Of a stretch of DNA of 49,962 bases, positions 44,066 to 49,962 are shown piece after piece. Made by a program: the position numbers and the translations under genes. The notes under the pieces are model-generated. The model worked only from the letters and a program-made list of their open reading frames with translations. It searched no databases and was not told the DNA's origin. The stretch's first letter is position 1. Each line of letters opens with the position of its first letter. Location: assembly GCA_944392135.1 (NCBI GenBank), contig CALXVQ010000003.1, positions 72,075 through 122,036 of the forward strand, given 5' to 3'. Origin of the DNA: an uncultured Rickettsiales bacterium. Lineage in GTDB: Bacteria > Pseudomonadota > Alphaproteobacteria > Rickettsiales > UBA1997.

Positions 44066-45097
44066 ATGAAAGAAAAAGTATTAGTTGCAATGTCTGGTGG
44101 TGTAGATAGCTCAGTAGTTGTTTATAAACTACTTGAATATGGCTATGATGTTGAAGGTATTACACTTAATTTTGGAAATTTTTGCGATGCTAAGACTATT
44201 ATTGATGCTAAAAAGGTTGCCGAACAATTTAATATTAAACATACAGTTATAGATTGTAATGAAAATTTTGAAAATAAAGTTATAAAATATTTTGTTGATG
44301 ATTATATACATGGAAAAACTCCTAATCCCTGTGTAAAATGTAATAGAGAAGTAAAATTTAAAGAATTATTAGATTTTAGAGAAAAAATTGGTGCTGATTA
44401 TTTAGCAACAGGACATTATGCAAAAATTACAAATTATAATGGTATTTATTGGCTAGAAAAAAGTGCTGACGAAATTAAAGATCAAAGTTATTTTTTAAGT
44501 CAATTAAAATATGAATATTTACAATATATTAAATTTCCATTAGAAAACATACAAAAAACAGAAGTTAGGAAAATTGCTGAAAAAATTGGTTTAGTTGTAG
44601 CAAATAAACCAGAAAGTCAAGATATATGCTTTATGCAAGGTAAAGATTATAAAAGTGTTATATCTCAATATTATTCTAATAAAAAGGGAGATATAATACA
44701 TATTAATGGTACAAAATTAGGAACACATAATGGCATTATAAATTATACACAAGGACAGAGAAAGGGACTTGGTATTGGTTATAAAGAACCATTGTTTGTT
44801 ATAAGTTTAGACCCTATAAATAATATAGTTTATGTTGGAAGTGAAAAAGATTTATATAAAAAAGACTTAAAAATAAATAATCTAAATTTTTTAGATTTAT
44901 CTTTAAAATATAATAAAGAATACGAATTTTTTGTAAAATTAAGATCTACAAATAGTCCTAGCAAAGCAACAGTTATTTTTTATGATAACAACGAAGCAGA
45001 AGTGCATTTGCTAGAACCATCTAGAAACATATCAAAAGGACAAGTATGTTGCTTTTATGATAATGCAAGGGTTGTAGCAAGTGGTTATATAATATAA
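44066..45097 (+). CDS. mnmA: tRNA-uridine 2-sulfurtransferase
   Basis: MnmA puts sulfur on U34 of Glu, Gln and Lys tRNAs. The PP-loop is VLVAMSGGVDSSVVVYKL. The catalytic cysteines are in TPNPCVKCNREVKF (near residue 94) and SQDICFMQGKDY (near 190). TGHYAKI and TQGQRKGLGIG are also conserved. I start at the ATG at 44066 (MKEKVLVAM), 7 bases after the LRR stop; an ATG at 44042 would overlap it. Length is 343 aa. Two substrate tRNAs, Glu(TTC) and Lys(TTT), lie 1.5-1.8 kb downstream. Confidence 0.95.
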   Translation: MKEKVLVAMSGGVDSSVVVYKLLEYGYDVEGITLNFGNFCDAKTIIDAKKVAEQFNIKHTVIDCNENFENKVIKYFVDDYIHGKTPNPCVKCNREVKFKELLDFREKIGADYLATGHYAKITNYNGIYWLEKSADEIKDQSYFLSQLKYEYLQYIKFPLENIQKTEVRKIAEKIGLVVANKPESQDICFMQGKDYKSVISQYYSNKKGDIIHINGTKLGTHNGIINYTQGQRKGLGIGYKEPLFVISLDPINNIVYVGSEKDLYKKDLKINNLNFLDLSLKYNKEYEFFVKLRSTNSPSKATVIFYDNNEAEVHLLEPSRNISKGQVCCFYDNARVVASGYII

Positions 45098-45106
45098 ATA
45101 TTTATA

Positions 45107-46486
45107 TTATCTTGTATGTTTTCCTCTGCCATAACCCTTTCTATCTGGAAGCATTGTTGGAGATTTTGCATAAGCAAGACTTTGTCCTTGAATAACTTGT
45201 TGTGGTTCATAAGTTGTGCCTTTATATTCTGTAATTTCTTCTGTAAAGTTCTCACCTAATTTAATTTTTTGTCCTTTCTTTACTTTAAGTGTAAAATGAT
45301 TGTCTTTAAATTCGTCTTTAAACATTATGTCTCTGCTATCTTTGGTTATAGGTGATAAAATATATGTTCCACTAGATAATTGTTCTTTTGTAATATCGCC
45401 ATGTCTAACAAGTTCATAACCTTGACTACCTTTTACCTTTTTATAAACTATGAATTGTTTTCCATCTACATTAGCAGATAAGACTTCATTATCGTTTTGT
45501 TTAAGTGTTGCTTTTTTCTGTTTTTTATTCTTTTTATTTTTTGATGTATCTTTTTCTATTACTACTATTTTATGTGCTGGTAATAATATAATACTCTTTA
45601 CTTTACTTTCTTCACTTGGGCCAAAACTTATAGGATTATCACTTACTGCTGATATTGCAGATAATATAATAGAAGATTTACTTTTATTCTCTTTTTCTTT
45701 TTTATCAAATAATGTTGTTGGATCATATTTTGAAGAATTTATTTCACTTGCATCTGTTTTTATTACAGATAAAGTTGAAGATTTTATACCAATTTCATCT
45801 TTATTTGGTAAAAATACAGGATCTTTTGATGTATTTTTAACTTTACTATTAAACATTTCTTGTTCTTGTAATATTTTTTCTTTTTCTTTCTTTTTTTCTT
45901 TTTCTTTTATTTTATCAACAATACCTTTTATCGCAACTTTAACTGGAAAGGTAAAAAATTTTGCCATAAGAATTAATTCATTAAGTTTAAATTCTTCAAG
46001 TTTTTGATTAGCAATAGTTAATTGCTTTCTTTCTAGTTCTTGTAATACTTTTTGAGCCTCTATCATCTCTTTAAGTTTTTTTAAAGATTTTAGCTCTTCT
46101 TGTAATTCTACATTAATTCGTTCTTTCTCTTCTGGATTTTTAGAAATAGCTAATTGATGTTTTTTATCTTTAATTAAAATTAATAAATTATTAGCTGTAC
46201 CGCATGTATTTTGTATAACTTTTGTCCACTGTAATTGATCTGCACCAGGTGCTTGAAGGCTATCTAAAACATTTTTTATATATATTTCATAATTATCTGT
46301 GTCATATTTTTTTTCATTTTTTTCTGCTTTTTTTAGTTTTTTTGTATTATTTCTAACAACCAACTCATCGTTCCCTGATGTTTTTTTATACATATCTTTT
46401 TTAGACATATTGATATGTTGATTATAACTATCAAGAGCAGAATTAATTTGATTGATAACTTCTTCTTTTGTATATTTCTGTGCCAT
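45107..46486 (-). CDS. Unrecognised lysine-rich protein with coiled coil
   Basis: The 459-aa product resembles no family I know. Residues ~1-110 are helical. ~115-215 form a likely coiled coil (KERINVELQEELKSLKKLKEMIEAQKVLQELERKQL) ending in a basic run (KIKEKEKKKEKEKILQEQE). ~215-330 are low-complexity with KKNKKQKK. ~335-459 look beta-rich (VDGKQFIVYKKVKGSQGYELVRHG, GTTYEPQQVIQGQSLAY). There is no signal peptide. It converges on mnmA with a 9-base gap and has no partner gene. Like the LRR protein it combines charged low-complexity sequence with a folded end, so the two may be lineage-specific proteins of similar kind. Confidence 0.7.
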   Translation of the reverse strand: MAQKYTKEEVINQINSALDSYNQHINMSKKDMYKKTSGNDELVVRNNTKKLKKAEKNEKKYDTDNYEIYIKNVLDSLQAPGADQLQWTKVIQNTCGTANNLLILIKDKKHQLAISKNPEEKERINVELQEELKSLKKLKEMIEAQKVLQELERKQLTIANQKLEEFKLNELILMAKFFTFPVKVAIKGIVDKIKEKEKKKEKEKILQEQEMFNSKVKNTSKDPVFLPNKDEIGIKSSTLSVIKTDASEINSSKYDPTTLFDKKEKENKSKSSIILSAISAVSDNPISFGPSEESKVKSIILLPAHKIVVIEKDTSKNKKNKKQKKATLKQNDNEVLSANVDGKQFIVYKKVKGSQGYELVRHGDITKEQLSSGTYILSPITKDSRDIMFKDEFKDNHFTLKVKKGQKIKLGENFTEEITEYKGTTYEPQQVIQGQSLAYAKSPTMLPDRKGYGRGKHTR

Positions 46487-46585
46487 AAAAAATAATATAA
46501 TTAACTAATACAATTATATCATATATTGTTTATTTTTCAATAAAAAAATTTCATATAAAAAAAATATTAATATTGAATTTTTTTG

Positions 46586-46614
46586 TTGACAATAAAAAAA
46601 TATATTATTATAAT
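46586..46614 (+). promoter_or_regulatory. Promoter of tRNA-Glu
   Basis: TTGACA (46586-46591), exactly 17 bp, then TATAAT (46609-46614): a full consensus promoter 10 bases before the tRNA. Confidence 0.85.
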
Positions 46615-46624
46615 AACAAAAGTT

Positions 46625-46699
46625 GACCCCTTAGTCTAGTGGTTAGGACACTAGGTTTTCATCCTGGCAACACGGGTTCGAATCCCGTAGGGGTCACCA
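46625..46699 (+). tRNA. tRNA-Glu (TTC)
   Basis: A 75-nt cloverleaf, acceptor GACCCCT/AGGGGTC, anticodon TTC in loop TTTTCAT, encoded CCA. Confidence 0.96.
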
Positions 46700-46844
46700 T
46701 CTATTCATAAAATCCAAGATATAATTAAGATTACTACTTGTTTTAATAACAATTGATAATTGTTATATATTTTATAACATAATAATATATCAAACTGAAA
46801 AGTGCAAATTTACTAAATTAAATTAAAAAATTAAATAAATGAGA

Positions 46845-46920
46845 TGGTGAGTCCGGCGGGAATCGAACCCGCGACAACATGATTAAAAGTCATGTGCTCT
46901 ACCTACTGAGCTACGAACTC
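46845..46920 (-). tRNA. tRNA-Lys (TTT)
   Basis: A 76-nt cloverleaf on the minus strand, acceptor GAGTTCG/CGGACTC with G-T pairing, anticodon TTT, encoded CCA. Confidence 0.94.
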
Positions 46921-46971
46921 AATACAATATCTTAGCTATTTTAACAAGCTCATAAACATTGCATGTTTTAT

Positions 46972-47000
46972 ATGATAAATAGGAAGATTTTTAAAGTCAA
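46972..47000 (-). promoter_or_regulatory. Promoter of tRNA-Lys
   Basis: On the minus strand TTGACT (47000-46995), 17 bp, then TATCAT (46977-46972). Confidence 0.65.
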
Positions 47001-47097
47001 GATTTTTATTATAAAAAAATAAAATTTTATTAAATATTAATTGATATTTAATTTTCTTGCTTTAAACTATTACATATTGAAAGAAAATATGCTAACA

Positions 47098-47182
47098 GCG
47101 GGTATGGCGGAATTGGTAGACGCGATAGACTTAGGATCTATTGCCGTAAGGCATGGGGGTTCAAGTCCCTTTACCCGCACCA
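47098..47182 (+). tRNA. tRNA-Leu (TAG)
   Basis: An 85-nt tRNA with long variable arm (TTGCCGTAAGGCA), acceptor GCGGGTA/TACCCGC, anticodon TAG and encoded CCA. It lies 22 bases before tig, as in many alphaproteobacteria. Confidence 0.96.
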
Positions 47183-47204
47183 TTTTAATATAAAAAGGAA
47201 AAAA

Positions 47205-48521
47205 ATGACTAATATTAAAAAAATATCTGATAAAAACTTAGAATTAGAGTTTGAAATTAAAGTTCCACTTGATGAATTTAATCAAGAAATGAATAAAGAA
47301 TTAGAAAAACAACAAAAAACCTTAAAAATAGATGGTTTTAGAAAAGGAAAAGTTCCTTTAAATGTCATCAAAAATAAATATTCTGCATTAATATTGTCCG
47401 AAACAGCAGAAAATTTAGTTGAAAAAACAATTAATCAAATAATTGATGAAAACAAATATAATTTAATCAGTAGACCACAAATTGAGGTTAAAGTTTTAGA
47501 AATGGATAAAGACTTTGAATTTAAAGCTACTTTAAATTTATTTCCAGAAATTCCAGAAATCAAATATGAAAAAATTAAATTAAAAAAACAAAAAGCAGAA
47601 GTAAACGATAAAGAAATTAACAAAGCAAAAGATAGAATTTTAAAGAATTTTGCAAAATGGGTTGAACAAGACAAAGAATATCAAGCCAAAAATGGCGATA
47701 AAGTAAAAATTGATTTTCTTGGTAAACTTAATGGAGAACCATTTGAAGGTGGCAAAGGCGAAAATTATGATTTAGAACTTGGTAGCAAAAGCTTTATAGA
47801 TACTTTTGAAGATCAATTACTTGGCAAAAAAGCTGGTGATGAAGTTGAAGTAAAAGTTACTTTCCCAAAAAATTATCACAGTGAAAAATTAGCTGGACAA
47901 CCAGCGGTTTTTGAAGTAAAAGTTCATTCTGTAAGCACAGCTGAAAAACAAGATATTACAGATGAATTTGTTAAAGAAAATTTAGGTTTAGAAAGTATTG
48001 AAAAATTAAATGAAGCAATTACAAAAGAATTAACTTCTTTATACACAAAAACAACAAGAAATAAATTAAAAGAAGATATATTTGAATGGCTTAAAAAGAA
48101 TGTCAAAGTTGAATTACCTAAGAATATAGTTGAAGAAGAATTTAATAGACAATGGGCACAAGCTGAAAGAGATATGAAAAATAATCCTAATAAATTCAAA
48201 GATGATAAAGAAAAAGACAAGAAGAAAAAAGAAGTTGAACAAAATGCTGAAGAATCTATTAAACTTGGCTTAATTTTATCTGAAATTGGCAAAAAAAATA
48301 ACATCCAAGTTCAAGAAGCAGAAGTTATTGAAGAAATTAGACAAAGAGCTAGTGCAATGCCTGGACAAGAGCAAATGATTGTTGATTTTTATTTAAAAAA
48401 CAAACCAGCTTTAAATCAAATCACAGGAAGCTTACTTGAAGATAAAGTTATTGATTTTATAGCAAGTAAAGCTGATACAGAAGAAATTATTTTAACTCCT
48501 GATGAATTAATGAAAATTTAG
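47205..48521 (+). CDS. tig: Trigger factor, ribosome-bound chaperone/prolyl isomerase
   Basis: The N-terminal ribosome-binding loop has GFRKGKVPLNVIKNKY (near residue 45). The FKBP domain is NGDKVKIDFLGKLNGEPFEGGKGENYDLELGSKSFIDTFEDQLLGKKAGDEVEVKVTFPKNY in outline (~155-235). The C-terminal helical chaperone arms follow (ELPKNIVEEEFNRQWAQAERDM, IRQRASAMPGQEQMIVDFYLKN). Length (438 aa) is standard. AAAAAGGA precedes the ATG. It is probably transcribed together with the tRNA-Leu 22 bases upstream and ends at a strong terminator. clpX, often found next to tig-clpP, is 21 kb away. Confidence 0.96.
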   Translation: MTNIKKISDKNLELEFEIKVPLDEFNQEMNKELEKQQKTLKIDGFRKGKVPLNVIKNKYSALILSETAENLVEKTINQIIDENKYNLISRPQIEVKVLEMDKDFEFKATLNLFPEIPEIKYEKIKLKKQKAEVNDKEINKAKDRILKNFAKWVEQDKEYQAKNGDKVKIDFLGKLNGEPFEGGKGENYDLELGSKSFIDTFEDQLLGKKAGDEVEVKVTFPKNYHSEKLAGQPAVFEVKVHSVSTAEKQDITDEFVKENLGLESIEKLNEAITKELTSLYTKTTRNKLKEDIFEWLKKNVKVELPKNIVEEEFNRQWAQAERDMKNNPNKFKDDKEKDKKKKEVEQNAEESIKLGLILSEIGKKNNIQVQEAEVIEEIRQRASAMPGQEQMIVDFYLKNKPALNQITGSLLEDKVIDFIASKADTEEIILTPDELMKI

Positions 48522-48546
48522 TTTTACTAAAATAAATATTAAATTC

Positions 48547-48578
48547 AAAACCCCTTCTTTATAAAGGGGTTTTTATAT
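48547..48578 (+). terminator. Terminator after tig
   Basis: AAAACCCCTT (48547-48556) pairs with AAGGGGTTTT (48564-48573) around a 7-nt loop and continues into T-rich sequence, 25 bases after the stop. Confidence 0.9.
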
Positions 48579-48609
48579 TGTATTAACTTTTTGTGGCTTG
48601 TGTGGGTTT

Positions 48610-48656
48610 ACCTCCCTTTGTAAGGGGGGATGTTGCGAAGCAACAGGGGGGTTGAG
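48610..48656 (+). repeat. Family-B repeat, copy 5
   Basis: CCTCCCTTTGTAAGGGGGG arm, inner hairpin GTTGC-gaa-GCAAC and AGGGGGGTTGAG arm, followed by the AAATTGAAAATT linker. Confidence 0.8.
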
Positions 48657-48930
48657 AGAGAAATTGAAAATTAAAAATTGAAAATTGAAAATTAATTCTT
48701 TGGTTTATTAAATAATAGTGAATTCTTTTTCTTTTCTGTGAATGAATAAAAAATAGTGGTTTATGGATTGCCACGACTTCTACGAAGTCTCGCAATGACA
48801 ACACACACAAACTCGTCATTGCGAGAGTTGCTTGCAACTCGTGGCAATCTCAGTATAGGATATAATTAGTAATTCATGGAATTCTTTTTCTTTTCTGTTT
48901 TTGTGCTTGTTATTGGTGGCTTATGGGGTT

Positions 48931-48979
48931 TGCCTCCCTTTGTAAGGGGGGAAGTTGCGAAGCAACAGGGGGGTTGAGA
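48931..48979 (+). repeat. Family-B repeat, copy 6
   Basis: As copy 5, with one base changed beside the inner hairpin (GAAGTTGC for GATGTTGC). It is followed by linker and D unit in the same order as in array 1. Confidence 0.8.
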
Positions 48980-49031
48980 AAAAATTAAAAATTGAAAATT
49001 GAAAATTAATACATAAGAAATGAAAATTGAA

Positions 49032-49092
49032 GCACAAAGTGGGAAAATGATATGTTTGTATAATCATTTTAGCTTGTCGTCCCACAAAGTGC
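49032..49092 (+). repeat. Nested-hairpin repeat D, copy 3
   Basis: A 61-nt unit as at 9418. The inner stem ATGC/GCAT has become ATGT/GTAT, which still pairs in RNA through G-U. Confidence 0.8.
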
Positions 49093-49448
49093 GAAACGAA
49101 CGAAGTGAGGATCAAAATTGAAAATTCATATTTCATTAAAAATTAATTCTTTGGCTTGATGAATAGTAAATAATTCTTTTTCTTTTCTGTTTTTGTATTG
49201 ACTTTTTTGTGGTTTGTGGATTGCCACGACTTCTACGAAGTCTCGCAATGACAAAGAGGGATGAATGGTGGTTTGTAGATTGCTTCGTTGTTTTACTCCT
49301 TGCAATGACGAAGAGAGCAAAAGACAGCACCCATACACCATCATTGCGAGAATTGCTTTTGCAATTCGTGGCAATCTCATTATTCTAGGCTCGTCATTGC
49401 GAGGCTTTGAAAAAGCCGTGGCAATCTCAGTATGGCGACAACTCTCGT

Positions 49449-49473
49449 GGTGTTGGGTATCTTACCCGACACC
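49449..49473 (+). repeat. Further hairpin unit in array 3
   Basis: GGTGTTGGGTA-tct-TACCCGACACC forms an 11-bp stem with one G-T pair. Neither A nor B arms flank it, so it is another module type. Confidence 0.65.
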
Positions 49474-49540
49474 AAATGCTATCAAAAATTGAATTCACAA
49501 ATTAATCTTGTAAAACTTCACTATTTGAAAGCCTTTGGTA

Positions 49541-49558
49541 TGGGGTCAGGAGACCCCA
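49541..49558 (+). repeat. Further hairpin unit in array 3
   Basis: TGGGGTC-agga-GACCCCA is a 7-bp perfect stem, followed by CACCGCAGTAGAGTGAATTC, which runs into the T/C-rich lead-in. Confidence 0.6.
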
Positions 49559-49962
49559 CACCGCAGTAGAGTGAATTCTTTTTCTTTTCTGTTTTTATAT
49601 TGACTATTAATGGTTGTGGATTGCTTCGCTTTGCTTGTAATGACAATACCTCCACACTGTCATTGCAAATTATAGAGCTGTTATTGCGATTATGGGACTT
49701 GTCATTGCGAGGCTTTGAAAAAGCCGTGGCAATCTCGGTATGGCAACCACCACACCCAACCCACACTGTCATTACAAGACTTTGTAGAAGGAGCGCTAAT
49801 CTTGTTATTGTTAGCTTGTCATTGCGAGAGTTGCTTGCAACTCGTGGCAATACCTACACACTGTCATTGCGAGAACCGAAGGTTTGTGGCAATCTCATTA
49901 TTCTTGGCTGTCATTGCAAGAATAAAAGTCTATTATAGTCTCTATAAAATTAATAAAGCCAA

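Larger units (their letters stand above)
48590..49962 (+). repeat. Repeat array 3, running to the window edge
   Basis: This is the densest array and contains no gene I can support. Family-A units: 48764-48799 (GACTTC-tac-GAAGTC), 48815-48851 and 49818-49850 (GAGTTGC-tt-GCAACTC), 49217-49252 (GACTTC-tac-GAAGTC), 49276-49311, 49340-49379 (GAATTGC-tttt-GCAATTC), 49393-49429 and 49701-49736 (GGCTTT-gaa-AAAGCC), 49863-49896 (GAACC-gaa-GGTTT), plus worn ones. The T/C-rich lead-in recurs near 48720, 48880, 49170 and 49570. Short open frames here in both directions are repeat by-products. Confidence 0.85.

Noticed and set aside
48583..49938. Several 60-110 aa frames on both strands
   Set aside because: All run through array 3 modules and consist of translated A/B hairpin arms; no ribosome sites or domains.
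9300..49962. Rickettsia-type palindromic elements inserted into genes
   Set aside because: All copies found lie between genes; no coding sequence here contains an A, B or D unit.
1..49962. Recoding of TGA to Trp
   Set aside because: Trp is encoded by TGG throughout, and TGA serves as a natural stop, for example in the HNH gene.

Overview
The window is very AT-rich bacterial chromosome. It most resembles a low-GC, probably host-associated alphaproteobacterium with a Gram-negative envelope. Supporting signs are: tRNA-Leu directly ahead of tig; zinc-ligand-free L31, L32 and L36; an alphaproteobacterial AddB; a DUF1058-type SH3 protein; and a PccB whose C-terminus resembles the rickettsial form. 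Lipopolysaccharide (kdsB) and peptidoglycan (murB) genes are present, so this is not a minimal endosymbiont. TAA, TAG and TGA all act as stops. Most assignments rest on motif recognition, because no database search was possible.

Layout. 1-4.8 kb: a truncated gene and kdsB face a minus-strand operon (pseudopilin, SH3 protein, trmB, MdoB-like transferase). 4.8-9.1 kb: a yybP-ykoY-type (Mn2+) riboswitch leads a P2-type cation ATPase, followed by a PH-like membrane protein and a DUF1643 protein. 9.1-10.5 kb: repeat array 1, then tRNA-Ala. 10.7-18.4 kb, minus strand: pccB, priA, an RDD protein, addB. 18.5-22 kb, plus strand: a secretin lipoprotein, an ABC-2-like permease, a TPR-like anchored protein, rpmE. 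22.2-22.6 kb: an inverted repeat array, then rnpB. 23.3-26.5 kb, minus: nagB, zupT, rpmJ-clpX. 26.6-30.3 kb, plus: rpmF-plsX-fabH-ybeY and an ankyrin-like gene. 30.3-33.6 kb, minus: dCMP deaminase, ppa, repeat array 2 with a 271-bp duplication, tRNA-Tyr, galU. 33.6-35.5 kb: tRNA-Met, a small accessory cassette (DUF2335, a small partner, HNH nuclease), tRNA-Asn. 35.5-37.5 kb, minus: prmC and a DUF2125-like protein. 37.6-45.1 kb, plus: EF-hand protein, nth, glycosyltransferase, murB, a giant disordered/LRR protein, mnmA. 45.1-48.6 kb: a lysine-rich unknown, tRNA-Glu, tRNA-Lys, tRNA-Leu, tig. 48.6 kb to the end: repeat array 3.

Functionally the window is mostly core: translation (seven tRNAs, L31, L32, L36, PrmC, TrmB, MnmA, RNase P, YbeY), envelope precursors (KdsB, GalU, MurB, PlsX, FabH), DNA repair and restart (AddB, PriA, Nth) and protein quality control (ClpX, Tig). 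Promoters are readable by eye: TTGAC(T/A) or TTGATT, 16-18 bp, then a TATAAT-like box. They fix several gene starts.

The two observations most worth pursuing are the Mn2+ riboswitch in front of a Ca2+-type ATPase, and the modular intergenic repeat arrays. In the arrays, conserved outer arms enclose hairpins whose stems differ from copy to copy yet remain self-complementary.
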